64,000 bases of DNA, from NCBI RefSeq assembly GCF_016907235.1, contig NZ_JAFBBO010000001.1, positions 930,001 through 994,000 of the forward strand. The letters run 5' to 3'. The first letter of the stretch is position 1; the number at the start of each line of letters is the position of its first letter. This DNA is from Oerskovia jenensis (lineage in GTDB: Bacteria > Actinomycetota > Actinomycetes > Actinomycetales > Cellulomonadaceae). Shown here piece after piece: positions 29,117 to 38,603 of this stretch. The translations under genes were made by a program, and so were the position numbers. Below the pieces are notes generated by a model that had not been told where the DNA came from, ran no database searches, and saw only the letters and a list, made by a program, of their open reading frames with translations.

Positions 29117-29674
29117 ATGGGCTGGTTCCAGAACCTGTTCGGCGGCGGGCGCAGTCGCCCGCCGGAGGTCCCCGTGCTGCCCCCGGCACCCACGAGCGCG
29201 GACATCCTGGCCTCGGTCGACGCCGTGCAGGCGCAGATCGAGGGCCGGGTCCCGCCCGCGGTCACGGCGCGCGTGAACCGCATCGCGAAGACGGTCGACG
29301 ACATGGCTCCGCGCCTGGACCGCCTGGGCGGCGGCAGCGCGCAGGCTCACACGGTCGTCGCGACGGCCACGAGCTACCTGCCGGAGGCCGTGGGCGGGTA
29401 CCTGCGCCTGCCGCGCGACTTCGCGGACACGCGCGCGGTCAACCGTGGCAAGACGTCGCTCATGATCCTGTGCGACCAGCTCGACCTGCTGGGCGTGACG
29501 CTCGACAAGATCTCGGACGCGGTCTCGCGTGCGGACGCCGCGGCGCTCGTGGCGCACGGGCAGTTCCTCGCGGAGAAGTTCCAGTCCTCCTCGATCGCGC
29601 TCGCCCCGGACGCCGGGGTGGGTACGGCCCAACCCCAGGCGCCGGGTACCCCGGGCGGGTTGGAACGGCCGTGA
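29117..29674 (+). CDS. Uncharacterised helical protein encoded between TelA and AAA+ ATPase
   Basis: A 185-aa protein that I do not recognise. The N-terminus (MGWFQNLFGGGRSRPP) is short, aromatic and glycine-rich, which could form an amphipathic anchor. Residues 25-160 look helical, with ILASVDAVQAQIEGRV, a run of Thr/Ala residues and KTSLMILCDQLDLLGVTLDKI. The last 25 residues are Pro/Gly-rich. It is likely a small partner of TelA, as such short genes commonly follow telA in this type of cluster (inference). The stop overlaps the ATPase start as GTGA. ATG 29117 is 10 bases after the telA stop. Confidence 0.8.
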   Translation: MGWFQNLFGGGRSRPPEVPVLPPAPTSADILASVDAVQAQIEGRVPPAVTARVNRIAKTVDDMAPRLDRLGGGSAQAHTVVATATSYLPEAVGGYLRLPRDFADTRAVNRGKTSLMILCDQLDLLGVTLDKISDAVSRADAAALVAHGQFLAEKFQSSSIALAPDAGVGTAQPQAPGTPGGLERP

Positions 29675-31431
29675 GCGCCGCGCGCCAGGGGGCGCTCGCA
29701 CGGAGCATCGAGGCGCTCGTGGCGGTGGGCCGTGGCGCGGGCCTGGTGCCCGACGACGTCACGCACGAGGGCGAGCGGCTCGCCGCCGCGGTGGCCGAGT
29801 CGTCCACGGGTGCGGCCCCGGCGTGGCTCGAGGCCGTGGGGCGCGACCCGAGCGACTTCACGGCGTTCTTCGAGGCCGCGCAGCGGGGCCGGCGGTGGCG
29901 TTCGGCCCCGACGGACCAGCTCACGGCCCTCGTGGTCGCGGGCTCGGAGCACGCGGCCGCGTATGCGGAGGCCCTCGCGGCCGTGATCTCCGCGGCCGGC
30001 GCGCTGGGCTCCCCCGGGCTCTCGTCCTCGGCCAACGCGGCGTCCACGACGGCCGTCCAACGAGCCGCGGCCCAGCCGCACACCGCGACGCCGCGCCCTG
30101 CGGCCGGACCGAGCGCACCCGTCCCGCAGGACCCCGTGGCGACGGGCACCGGCGGGCACGTGCCCGGCGTACCGGGCGGCGCGACGCGCTTCCCCTCGCC
30201 CACGTTCGACCCCACGCTCCCGAGCACCACGAACCCGTTCGACCTCGGCGCGCTCCTGGGCGCCGGGGGCCTGCGTCCACCGGCGCAGGACGTCGTCCCG
30301 ACCGTGGACGCGATCCTCGACGCGCTGGGTGCCCGGACGCCGGGCGAACCCGGTGGTGGGCCGACCTCCGCGACGCACGCGGCGCCGTCGGGCACCCCTG
30401 TCGACCCGGCCTCCGGCGGCGCGCAGAGCGCGACCACGGGCGACTCCCCCGCCGAGGAGGAGACCGAGGCCGAGCCGCCCCGCTCGCTCGAGGTCCTGCT
30501 CGCCGAGCTCGACGCGCTCATCGGGCTCGACCGGGTCAAGCACGAGATCCGCCAGCAGACCGAGCTCCTGCGCATCGAGAAGCTCCGCACGGCCGCGGGC
30601 CTGACCACGCCCACGCTCACGCGCCACCTCGTGTTCCTCGGCAACCCCGGGACGGGCAAGACGACCGTCGCGCGCCTGGTCGCCGGGATCTACCGCGCGC
30701 TCGGGCTGCTCAGCAAGGGGCACCTGGTCGAGGTCGACCGCTCCGAGCTCGTCGCCGGATACCTGGGACAGACCGCCGTCAAGACGTCCGAGGTCGTGGC
30801 GACCGCGATCGGCGGCGTGCTGTTCATCGACGAGGCGTACGGCCTCGCGGAAGATCAGTACGGCGCCGAGGCCATCAACACGCTCGTCAAGGACATGGAG
30901 GACCACCGCGACGACCTCGTGGTGATCGTCGCCGGGTATCCCGGCCCCATGGCCGGGTTCATCGCGACGAACCCGGGCCTCGAGTCCCGCTTCTCCACGA
31001 CCATCACGTTCGACGACTACTCGGACGCCGAGCTGCGCGGCATCTTCGAGCGCATGGCGACCTCGGCGGACTTCGAGGCGCTGCCCGAGACCCTCGACCG
31101 GTTCGAGGAGATGGTCTCGCTCGTGCCCCGCACCGAGGGGTTCGGCAACGGGCGCCACGCGCGCAACGTCCTGGACGGCGCGATAGCCCGCCACGCCTGG
31201 CGGCTCAAGGACACCGCGGAACCCTCGCTCGACGAGCTGCGCCGGCTCGTGCCCGCGGACCTGCTCCCCGAGAGCACCGAGGACGTCGAGGGCGTCCTGG
31301 CCGTGCCCGACGAGCCGACCAACGAGACGACCGACGAGCCCGCCGACGAGACCGCCCCGCCCGCGCGGGGCGACGCACCCGATCACCTGCCCGAGAACCC
31401 GCCCGTCTCCCCTCAGGAGGAGCCCGCATGA
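29671..31431 (+). CDS. AAA+ ATPase, CbbX/CfxQ-like, with long N-terminal region
   Basis: A 586-aa protein. Residues 1-270 comprise a short helical part followed by a Pro/Ala/Thr-rich disordered linker. The AAA+ module spans about 280-540: LIGLDRVKHEIRQQTELLRI, Walker A GNPGTGKTT (Lys330), pore-loop region SELVAGYLGQTA, Walker B LFIDEA (Asp387, Glu388), sensor-type VIVAGYPGPM and arginine-finger region NPGLESRF. This is the CbbX subfamily, whose members remodel protein complexes and are also found in type VII secretion and TelA clusters. GTG 29671 overlaps the preceding stop. The extreme C-terminus is acidic and Thr/Pro-rich. Confidence 0.9.
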   Translation: MSAARQGALARSIEALVAVGRGAGLVPDDVTHEGERLAAAVAESSTGAAPAWLEAVGRDPSDFTAFFEAAQRGRRWRSAPTDQLTALVVAGSEHAAAYAEALAAVISAAGALGSPGLSSSANAASTTAVQRAAAQPHTATPRPAAGPSAPVPQDPVATGTGGHVPGVPGGATRFPSPTFDPTLPSTTNPFDLGALLGAGGLRPPAQDVVPTVDAILDALGARTPGEPGGGPTSATHAAPSGTPVDPASGGAQSATTGDSPAEEETEAEPPRSLEVLLAELDALIGLDRVKHEIRQQTELLRIEKLRTAAGLTTPTLTRHLVFLGNPGTGKTTVARLVAGIYRALGLLSKGHLVEVDRSELVAGYLGQTAVKTSEVVATAIGGVLFIDEAYGLAEDQYGAEAINTLVKDMEDHRDDLVVIVAGYPGPMAGFIATNPGLESRFSTTITFDDYSDAELRGIFERMATSADFEALPETLDRFEEMVSLVPRTEGFGNGRHARNVLDGAIARHAWRLKDTAEPSLDELRRLVPADLLPESTEDVEGVLAVPDEPTNETTDEPADETAPPARGDAPDHLPENPPVSPQEEPA

Positions 31432-32792
31432 GCCAGACCCTGACACCGCCGCCCGGGTCCGCCCCGGCGACCGGTCGGGCCGTCCAGCCCGCCACCGCCG
31501 GGCAGCCGGGCCAGCAGGGCGCACCTGCCGCCACGCAGGCCGAGGAGCGGGCCGCCCGCCGCGCGGGGGTGCGCAGCGCGCTGCGCCGCTCCCCCGGCAA
31601 GCTGCGGATCGCGCTCGCGCTGTGCGTGCTCGCCTCGGTGCTCTTCGGTGCGCTCGGTTTTCAGGCCGCACGCGTCCAGGGGATCGCGCTCGACGACGCC
31701 CGTGCGGACACGAGCCAGCTCCTCGGCATCCAGGACGTGCGCAACAACCTGGTCGTCGCGGACGCCGCGGCGACCAACGCGTTCCTCGTCGGCGGCCTCG
31801 AGCCCGCGGACCAGCGCACCCGCTACGACGACGCGATCGCGAACGCCTCGATCCGCATCGCGGAGCTCGCGGGCTCCAACAGCGCCGACGCGACCGAGCT
31901 CGGACAGGTCGCCTCGCAGGTCGCGGTGTACACGGGCCTGATCGAGCAGGCACGCGCGAACAACCGCCAGGGCTTCCCGGTCGGCTCGGCCTACCTGGAC
32001 CAGGCCTCGACGCTGCTGCGCGAGGAGATCCTGCCGACGCTCACGACGCTCGTGGACGACAACGCCGACCGTGTGGCGTCCGACCTGTCGATGGTGCGCA
32101 ACGCGCTGTGGATCCTCGCTGCGGGCGTGCTGTGCCTGGCTCTGCTGATCGGCACCCAGGTGTGGCTCGCGAAGCGCACGCACCGCTTGCTCAACGTGGG
32201 CCTGCTCGCGGCGAGCGCGGTCGTGCTGGTCGTGGGGGTCGTGGGCGCGGTCCTGCTGAGCCAGACCAACGGCGCGGCCGCCGCGGTCCGGGACGGCCCG
32301 TACGCGGCGACGCTCGCGGCCTCGACCGCGTACTCCGAGGCCAACGACGCCAAGGCCATGGAGAGCTTCACGCTCATCAAGCGCGGCTCCGGCCAGGCGT
32401 ACGAGGAGTCCTTCGTCGAGCTCACGGCCGACGCGACGCAGCGCCTCGACGACGCGGGCGCGGCCGGGGTCCTCGACGGGACCGCGGCCGGGTACCTGGC
32501 CGACTGGGTCACGCAGCACCAGGCGATCCGTGCGCTCGACGACGCGGGCGACTGGGACGGGGCGGTCGCGCTCGCGACGGGCTCGGCCGAGGGCAGCCCG
32601 AACGCCGCGTTCGCGGCCTTCTCCCAGTCCGTCACGAACGACATCACCGACAACATCCGGGCCACGCAGGCCGACCTCGCCTCGGCGGGCACGAAGTCCG
32701 CCCTCGCGGGCTGGCTCCTGCTGGCCGCGGGCCTCGTCGCGGCGGTCCTCGCCTGGCGCGGCCTGAACGTCCGACTGGAGGAGTACCGGTGA
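31428..32792 (+). CDS. glnX: GlnX-like transmembrane sensor
   Basis: A 454-aa membrane protein with four predicted helices: about residues 58-78 (ALALCVLASVLFGALGF), 225-245 (ALWILAAGVLCLALLIGTQV), 255-277 (LLAASAVVLVVGVVGAVLLS) and 425-445 near the C-terminus. Two large extracytoplasmic helical sensor domains lie between helices 1-2 and 3-4. In mycobacteria GlnX sits next to GlnH and PknG and relays Asp/Glu occupancy of GlnH to the kinase. Here it directly precedes the glnH-like gene with a GTGA overlap. ATG 31428 has CAGGAGG upstream and overlaps the ATPase stop. The assignment rests on topology and context. Confidence 0.85.
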   Translation: MSQTLTPPPGSAPATGRAVQPATAGQPGQQGAPAATQAEERAARRAGVRSALRRSPGKLRIALALCVLASVLFGALGFQAARVQGIALDDARADTSQLLGIQDVRNNLVVADAAATNAFLVGGLEPADQRTRYDDAIANASIRIAELAGSNSADATELGQVASQVAVYTGLIEQARANNRQGFPVGSAYLDQASTLLREEILPTLTTLVDDNADRVASDLSMVRNALWILAAGVLCLALLIGTQVWLAKRTHRLLNVGLLAASAVVLVVGVVGAVLLSQTNGAAAAVRDGPYAATLAASTAYSEANDAKAMESFTLIKRGSGQAYEESFVELTADATQRLDDAGAAGVLDGTAAGYLADWVTQHQAIRALDDAGDWDGAVALATGSAEGSPNAAFAAFSQSVTNDITDNIRATQADLASAGTKSALAGWLLLAAGLVAAVLAWRGLNVRLEEYR

Positions 32793-33796
32793 TCACCACG
32801 ACCTTCCGCAAGAGCGGGCGCCTGGGCGCCCTGGTGGCGCTGGGCGTCTCGGGCGTCCTGGTCCTGGCGGGCTGCGCCACGCCCGACGCCGGATCGTCCG
32901 CGGGCGCGCCCGTGGCCTCGGTCGTCGGCACCGCGGGCAGTGCCGGCCCGGTCTCGTCCGGGACCCTCGCCTCGGCCGCGGCGTGCGAGAACCCCGTCGC
33001 GTCCTACGCGCCCGACGGGCCGTTGCCCGGACCGGGGGCCCTGCCGGCCGGCAGCACCATGGCCGCGATCCGCGACCGCGGCTCGTTGATCGTGGGCGTC
33101 TCGGCCGACACCCTGCAGCTCGGTGCGCGCAACCCCTTGTCGGGGCAGATCGAGGGCTTCGACATCGACGTGCTCCACGAGGTGTCGACCGCGATCTTCG
33201 GCGACCCGGACCGGCTGCAGTTCCGCGTCATCACGTCGGGGCAGCGCCTCGAGGCCCTGGAGAAGGGCGAGGTGGACATCGTCGCCCGCGCGTTCACGAT
33301 CAACTGCGAGCGCTGGGAGACCATCGCGTTCTCCTCGGAGTACTACCACGCGGGCCAGAAGGTCCTCGTGACGCGTGACTCCGAGGCGCAGGGCATCGCG
33401 GACCTCGCGGGCCAGCGGGTCTGCGCCCCGGACGGCACCACGACGCTCGAACGCCTCCAGGAGTACCCGGACATCGAGGCCGTGCCCGCGACGACCCACA
33501 CGGGCTGCCTCGCACTCTTCCAGCAGGGCAAGGTCGACGCGATCACGGGCGACGACACGATCCTCGCGGGCTTCGCCGCGCAGGACCCGTACGCCAAGGT
33601 CGTCGGGCAGGCGATCTCCGACGAGCCGTACGGTCTGGGCATCCCGGCCGCGAACGTCGACATGGTCAAGTTCGTCAACGGCGTCCTGGAGCAGATGCGC
33701 ACCGACGGCACCTGGACGGCGCTGTACGACGAGTGGCTCGGCGTCCTCGGCCCGGCCCCGACCCCGCCGGTCGCCGTGTACGGCCGCACGCCGTGA
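32789..33796 (+). CDS. glnH: GlnH-like amino-acid-binding lipoprotein
   Basis: A 335-aa extracellular solute-binding protein family 3 lipoprotein. The signal peptide ends in the lipobox LAGC with lipidated Cys29. After a disordered 45-residue linker the SBP_bac_3 fold begins: LIVGVSADTLQLGARN, GFDIDVLHEVSTAIFG, VDIVARAFTINCERW and ITGDDTILAGFA. The family binds polar amino acids. No ABC permease or ATPase is adjacent, so it probably serves sensing through GlnX, as in mycobacteria where GlnH binds Asp and Glu. GTG 32789 overlaps the glnX stop by four bases. Confidence 0.92.
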   Translation: MITTTFRKSGRLGALVALGVSGVLVLAGCATPDAGSSAGAPVASVVGTAGSAGPVSSGTLASAAACENPVASYAPDGPLPGPGALPAGSTMAAIRDRGSLIVGVSADTLQLGARNPLSGQIEGFDIDVLHEVSTAIFGDPDRLQFRVITSGQRLEALEKGEVDIVARAFTINCERWETIAFSSEYYHAGQKVLVTRDSEAQGIADLAGQRVCAPDGTTTLERLQEYPDIEAVPATTHTGCLALFQQGKVDAITGDDTILAGFAAQDPYAKVVGQAISDEPYGLGIPAANVDMVKFVNGVLEQMRTDGTWTALYDEWLGVLGPAPTPPVAVYGRTP

Positions 33797-34986
33797 CGCC
33801 AGGCTCCTCGTCCTCACCTGCTGCTGCCGGGCCGCCCGTGGCCCCGCGCACGCAGCAGGCCCCGACCGCGCCCGGACGCCTGGGCGAGGCGAGCCCCGCC
33901 GCCGAGCTCTTCACGTACCTCGCGGCGCTCGAGGAGTGGCTGCGGGCTCGCCGCACCGAGCTCGACCGCCTCGACGCCGCAGCCCAGGCCGCGGCGTCCC
34001 CCGAGACGTACACCGCGGACCTGCTGCTCGCCATGACCCTGTGGCAGGCGGCCCGCACGCGCGCCGACGAGATGGCCGTGGTCTGGGACTCGGGGCGCGC
34101 GGACACGGTCGCGCGCGAGAAGATCTCACAGCTGGTCTGGGGTCGGCTCAGCTCGCCCGACGGCTCGTCGCTCGTGTCCTTGGTCGAGGCGACGCGGCTG
34201 TGCGACGCGATCGTGGCCGCGCTGCGCACGCGCCTGTCGTTCGACCCGAACGCCGCCGACGAGGTCGCCCGGTTCCGCGGGCTGCGCGCCGAGCTGGCCC
34301 GGTGCGACGAGCTCGCCGGCTCCGACACCTCGGCGCGTGGCCGGGTGGAAAAGCTCCGTGAGCGCTGGACGCGCCTGCGGGACAAGGCGTCGCACGGCGC
34401 CGACGTGACCGGCCCCCTGACCGAGCTCGAGGCCGAGGTCGCGCGCACCGAGCGGGACCTCATCGTGGGCGCGTCCGAGCGTCGCGAGCTGGCCCGCGAC
34501 CGCAAGCAGGCCGTCGAGCGCTACGCGGCCCTGGAGGCGCGCGAACCCTCGCTGCGCGAGCTCGCGGCCCGTGCCCGCCGCGAGATCGCCGCTCCCCCGC
34601 GCCTCGCGGTGCCCGACGTGTCACGCCTCGGTGAGGTCCCGCACGACCGTTCGGGGCTCGACGGGTTCCTGACCCGGCTCGCGACCGTCGCGCGCGCGTT
34701 CGACACGGTCGAGTCCGCGTACACCGCGCCGCTGCGCGAACGGGCCGAGCTCCGCTACCGGCTCGACGCCTACCGCGTGAAGGCCGACGCCAACGGCCGC
34801 AGCGCCTCCCCCACGGTCCGCTCCGGGCTGGCCGAGGCCCGCGAGGCGGGAGAGGCCGTGCCCTGCGACGTGGTCCTCCTGCGCTTCCTCGTCGAGCAGT
34901 ACCAGTTCCTGTCCCGTGACCTGCCCGCACACCTCTCGTCGCCCGGACCGTCGCCCGCCCCGGGCCAGGAAGGATCGTCCCGATGA
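33793..34986 (+). CDS. Uncharacterised helical/coiled-coil protein of the pknG operon
   Basis: A 397-aa protein with no recognised domain. Residues 1-35 are Pro/Ser/Ala-rich. The rest is predicted to be largely helical, with coiled-coil character around 35-60 (ALEEWLRARRTELDRLDAAA) and 175-260 (RGRVEKLRERWTRLRDKASH, ARTERDLIVGASERRELARD). The C-terminal 30 residues are Pro/Ser-rich. There is no membrane helix. Its position between glnH and pknG, coupled to both by 4-base overlaps, suggests an adaptor or scaffold for the kinase (inference only). Confidence 0.8.
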   Translation: MTPGSSSSPAAAGPPVAPRTQQAPTAPGRLGEASPAAELFTYLAALEEWLRARRTELDRLDAAAQAAASPETYTADLLLAMTLWQAARTRADEMAVVWDSGRADTVAREKISQLVWGRLSSPDGSSLVSLVEATRLCDAIVAALRTRLSFDPNAADEVARFRGLRAELARCDELAGSDTSARGRVEKLRERWTRLRDKASHGADVTGPLTELEAEVARTERDLIVGASERRELARDRKQAVERYAALEAREPSLRELAARARREIAAPPRLAVPDVSRLGEVPHDRSGLDGFLTRLATVARAFDTVESAYTAPLRERAELRYRLDAYRVKADANGRSASPTVRSGLAEAREAGEAVPCDVVLLRFLVEQYQFLSRDLPAHLSSPGPSPAPGQEGSSR

Positions 34987-37328
34987 CCACGACCGCTCAG
35001 GAGCCCTGCTCCCAGCCGGGCTGCCCCGGCTTCATCGAGGACGGCTACTGCAACGTCTGCGGCTCGCCCGCCGCGCCGTCGGGCGCGGCCGGTGCTCCCG
35101 GCCCGGCAGGGTCGTCGACGACGGCGACCGCTGCCGCCGCGTCGCCGTCGGCCATGCTCGGCACGGGCATCGCGCAGGCCGCGCCGAACTACGCGGCCGG
35201 CCCCGGCCCCGAGGGCGAGGCCGTCTCGACCCGCACCGGGCGCACGAGCTCGACCCAGCTCGCGAGCGCCGCGCTCGGCTCGGCCCGCTCGGCCGTGACG
35301 GGCACCAAGTCCACGCGGCGCGTGGGGACGTCCTCGACCCGCCTGCGCGGCCACCGCCTGGGCGCAGGCCTGACGACCGTGCCCAGCGCGCCGGTCCGCG
35401 ACCCGCTCCAGGCCATCATGGCCGTGCCCGAGCTCGCGGAGTCCAAGCGCTTCTGCCCCACGTGCGGCGCCAAGGTCGGCAGGTCGCGCGACGGCGTCCC
35501 GGGCCGCACCTCGGGCTTCTGCCCGCAGTGCCGCACCGCGTTCTCGTTCGACCCGCAGCTCTCGCCGGGCGACGTCGTGGGCGGCCAGTACGAGGTCGTG
35601 GGCTGCCTCGCGCACGGTGGCCTCGGCTGGATCTACCTGGCCCGCGACCAGAACGTGTCGGGCCGGTGGGTCGTGCTCAAGGGTCTGCTCAACTCGGGCG
35701 ACCCCGACGCGTTCGCGGCCGCGATCTCCGAGCGCCAGTTCCTGGCCGAGGTCGAGCACCCGCTGATCGTCGAGATCTACAACTTCGTGATGCACGACGG
35801 CGCGGGCTACACCGTCATGGAGTACGTGGGCGGCAAGTCGCTCAAGGAGATCCTCAAGGACCGCCGCGACGACAACAGCGGCGTGGTGAACCCGCTGCCC
35901 GTGGACCAGGCGCTCGCGTTCGTCCTGGAGATCCTCCCGGCGTTCGCGTACCTGCACGACCTGGGCCTGATCTTCTGCGACTTCAAGCCCGACAACATGA
36001 TCCAGCAGGGCGACGGCGTCAAGCTCATCGACCTGGGCGGCGTGCGGCGCCTGGACGACCTGACCTCCGCCATCTTCGGCACGGTCGGCTACCAGGCTCC
36101 CGAGGTCGCGGAGATCGGGACGTCCGTCGCGTCCGACATCTACACGATCGGGCGCACGCTCGCCACGCTCGTGCTGGACTTCCGGGGGAACCAGACGACG
36201 TACGTCGCCTCCCTGCCGCCGGTCGCCGAGACCCCGGTCTTCCAGCAGTACGACTCGTTCTACCGCCTGCTCGCCAAGGCGTGCGCGCTCGACCCGTCGG
36301 ACCGCTTCGCGACGGTCGACGAGATGCGCGCCCAGCTCATCGGCGTGCTGCGCGAGGTCGTCGCGACCGACCGCGGCCCGGGCAGCGGCGCGCTGCACTC
36401 GGCGGCCTCCGTGCTCTTCGAGGCGCCCGTGTCCGACGACGCCGACCACCCGCTGACGTGGGACGCGCTGCCGACGCTCAAGATCGACGAGTCCGACCCC
36501 ATGGCGAGCTGGCTCGCGGGCGTCAACATCGCCGACCCGGCCGCGCGCATGGCCGCCCTGGCGGCGGCCCCCGAGGCCACGGTCGAGGTGCGGCTCGCGT
36601 ACGCCAAGGCCGCGATCGAGCACCGCCGGTTCGCCGAGGTCGACAAGACGATCGTCGAGATCCTCGCGGACGACCCGTGGGAGTGGCGTGCCGCCTGGAT
36701 CGGCGGGCTGGCCGAGCTCGCGCGCGGCGAGGCCGCGGACGCCCGCGCCTCGTTCAACGCGGTCTACGGCCAGGTGCCCGGCGAGCTCGCGCCCAAGCTC
36801 GCCCTCGCGGTCGCGTGCGAGGTCAGCGGCGAGCCGGACATCGCCGAGTCGCTGTACGTGATCTGCGCCCGGTCGGACGCCAACTACACCGCGCCCGCGG
36901 CGTTCGGGCTCGCCCGCATCCGGCAGGCGCGCGGCGACCTCGACGGGGCGCTGCACGCCCTGGACCTCGTGACCCCGACCCGCAGCTCGTACACCGATGC
37001 GCGCATGCGGCGCGCGCGTCTCCTCGCCGGTTCCGACCGCGGGCTCACGGCCCTGGCCGAGGCCCTCGCGAGCGTCGAGTCGGTCGCGATCCCCCAGCGC
37101 GACCGCGTGGCCCTCTCGATCGACGTGCTGCGCTCCGCGCTCGAGGAGGTCACGGTCAAGAAGCAGGTCGGCACGGCGCGCCTCGGCGGGGTCGAGCCCA
37201 AGGAGCCACCGCTGCGCGACGCCCTCGAGGGCGCGTACCGCGAGATGGCGACGCTCACCGAGGACCGGGTCGCGAAGATCGACCTGGTCGACCAGGCGAA
37301 CGCCGTGCGCCGCTGGACGACGACGTGA
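34983..37328 (+). CDS. pknG: PknG-type Ser/Thr protein kinase with zinc ribbons and TPR domain
   Basis: A 781-aa kinase. The N-terminus has a zinc ribbon (Cys9, Cys14, Cys23, Cys26) and a low-complexity linker. The PknG-type rubredoxin-like knuckle follows (FCPTCG and FCPQCR near 158-180). The kinase domain starts near residue 195 with LAHGGLGWIYLARD. The ATP-binding Lys233 lies in VVLKG, the catalytic loop CDFKPDN has Asp333 and Lys335, and the Mg site is IDLG (Asp350) as in PknG instead of DFG. The C-terminal third is a TPR domain (about 500-770). PknG couples amino-acid levels to the 2-oxoglutarate node via FHA proteins. ATG 34983 overlaps upstream by ATGA. Confidence 0.95.
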   Translation: MTTTAQEPCSQPGCPGFIEDGYCNVCGSPAAPSGAAGAPGPAGSSTTATAAAASPSAMLGTGIAQAAPNYAAGPGPEGEAVSTRTGRTSSTQLASAALGSARSAVTGTKSTRRVGTSSTRLRGHRLGAGLTTVPSAPVRDPLQAIMAVPELAESKRFCPTCGAKVGRSRDGVPGRTSGFCPQCRTAFSFDPQLSPGDVVGGQYEVVGCLAHGGLGWIYLARDQNVSGRWVVLKGLLNSGDPDAFAAAISERQFLAEVEHPLIVEIYNFVMHDGAGYTVMEYVGGKSLKEILKDRRDDNSGVVNPLPVDQALAFVLEILPAFAYLHDLGLIFCDFKPDNMIQQGDGVKLIDLGGVRRLDDLTSAIFGTVGYQAPEVAEIGTSVASDIYTIGRTLATLVLDFRGNQTTYVASLPPVAETPVFQQYDSFYRLLAKACALDPSDRFATVDEMRAQLIGVLREVVATDRGPGSGALHSAASVLFEAPVSDDADHPLTWDALPTLKIDESDPMASWLAGVNIADPAARMAALAAAPEATVEVRLAYAKAAIEHRRFAEVDKTIVEILADDPWEWRAAWIGGLAELARGEAADARASFNAVYGQVPGELAPKLALAVACEVSGEPDIAESLYVICARSDANYTAPAAFGLARIRQARGDLDGALHALDLVTPTRSSYTDARMRRARLLAGSDRGLTALAEALASVESVAIPQRDRVALSIDVLRSALEEVTVKKQVGTARLGGVEPKEPPLRDALEGAYREMATLTEDRVAKIDLVDQANAVRRWTTT

Positions 37329-38581
37329 GCGCGCAGGAGAGCTCGCCGGGCCTGCTCGCGCCGTGCGCCACGTGCGGTGAGGTGCCCGCGCCCGGCGCGA
37401 GGTTCTGCGAGAGGTGCGGCTCCGACGTCGGGCCTGCGGTGGCAGCCGGTGACGGGCCGCCCATCCTGGCGCGCCCGCCCGTGCCCGCGCTGCCTCCCCT
37501 GACCCTGCCGCCACCCCCGCCGGACCTCAAGCCCACGGACCCCGACTCGGGCGCGGTGCCGCCGCCCCCTCCTCCGCCGCCGCCCCCCGCTGCCCGACGC
37601 CCCTGCACGAGCTGCGGCGGGACCGTCGCGGACGACGGCTACTGCGAGCAGTGCGGCGAGAAGGCCCAGGTCGAGCGCGACCACTGGGCCGAGCAGCCCG
37701 CGCCCTGGGTCGCGGGCGTGTGCGACCGCGGCATCCGCCACGCGCGCAACGAGGACGCCATGGCGCTCGCCGCGTCCGGTGACCCGGCCACGGCCGGGCG
37801 GTTCGCGGCCCTCGTGGTGTGCGACGGTGTCTCGGCCGCGCCGGACTCGGACGTCGCGAGCCTCGCGGCCGCGCGTGCGGCCCGCGACGTGCTCGCGTCC
37901 GGCGGGCCCGACGGCGCCGCCCCCGTCACGGGGGACGTCACCGAGCGCATCCGGGCGTGGCAGGCCCTCATGGTCGCCGCGTCGACGACCGCGAACGACG
38001 CGGTCCTGGTCGCGGTGGGCGACAAGGCCGAGCGCGCCGAGCCGCCGTCGTGCACGTTCGTCGCGGCCGTCGCCGACGGCCCGCTGATCGTGGCCGGGTG
38101 GGTGGGCGACTCGCGCGCCTACTGGATCCCCGACGCCGGGACGGCCCGCCAGCTCAGCGTCGACGACTCGTGGGCCCACGAGCTCATGGCCATGGGCACC
38201 CCGCGCCACGTCGCCGAGAACGCGCCCCAGGCGCACGCGATCACGCGCTGGCTCGGGCCCGACTCGACCGACCCGGCGGCCCGCTGCGCCCCGACCGTCC
38301 CCGACTCCTCGGGCTGGCTGCTGGTCTGCTCGGACGGGCTGTGGAACTACTGCTCGGCGGCCGACGACCTCGCGGACCTCGTGCGCTCGACCGAGGCCAC
38401 GACGGGACGCGAGCCCCGCGCGCTGGCCGCCGAGCTCGTCCGCTGGGCCAACGCCCAGGGCGGCCGGGACAACATCACCGCGACCCTCGCGCGTTTCGAG
38501 GCGCTCCCCGCCTCGACCAGCTCCGATAACCTGCACACAGACGCTGTATCGGGCGACGAGCCCGCGACGCGCGCCCTCTGA
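37325..38581 (+). CDS. PP2C-family protein phosphatase with two N-terminal zinc ribbons
   Basis: A 418-aa Ser/Thr phosphatase. Two CxxC-x(n)-CxxC ribbons are visible, CATC...CERC near residues 14-34 and CTSC...CEQC near 98-117, separated by a proline-rich linker with a run of ten Pro. The PP2C (PPM) domain begins near 135: GIRHARNEDA, VVCDGVSAAPDSD, AGWVGDSRAYW, VCSDGLWNYC and GGRDNIT carry the metal-binding Asp residues. It is the natural antagonist of the kinase encoded directly upstream. GTG 37325 overlaps the pknG stop as GTGA. No membrane helix is present, so it is cytosolic. Confidence 0.94.
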   Translation: MSAQESSPGLLAPCATCGEVPAPGARFCERCGSDVGPAVAAGDGPPILARPPVPALPPLTLPPPPPDLKPTDPDSGAVPPPPPPPPPPAARRPCTSCGGTVADDGYCEQCGEKAQVERDHWAEQPAPWVAGVCDRGIRHARNEDAMALAASGDPATAGRFAALVVCDGVSAAPDSDVASLAAARAARDVLASGGPDGAAPVTGDVTERIRAWQALMVAASTTANDAVLVAVGDKAERAEPPSCTFVAAVADGPLIVAGWVGDSRAYWIPDAGTARQLSVDDSWAHELMAMGTPRHVAENAPQAHAITRWLGPDSTDPAARCAPTVPDSSGWLLVCSDGLWNYCSAADDLADLVRSTEATTGREPRALAAELVRWANAQGGRDNITATLARFEALPASTSSDNLHTDAVSGDEPATRAL

Positions 38582-38603
38582 TCCACGAAGGAGCCCAGAA
38601 CCC

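Noticed and set aside
37557-37592. GC-rich repetitive run in the PP2C gene
   Set aside because: It encodes a poly-proline linker between two zinc ribbons and is not a DNA repeat element.
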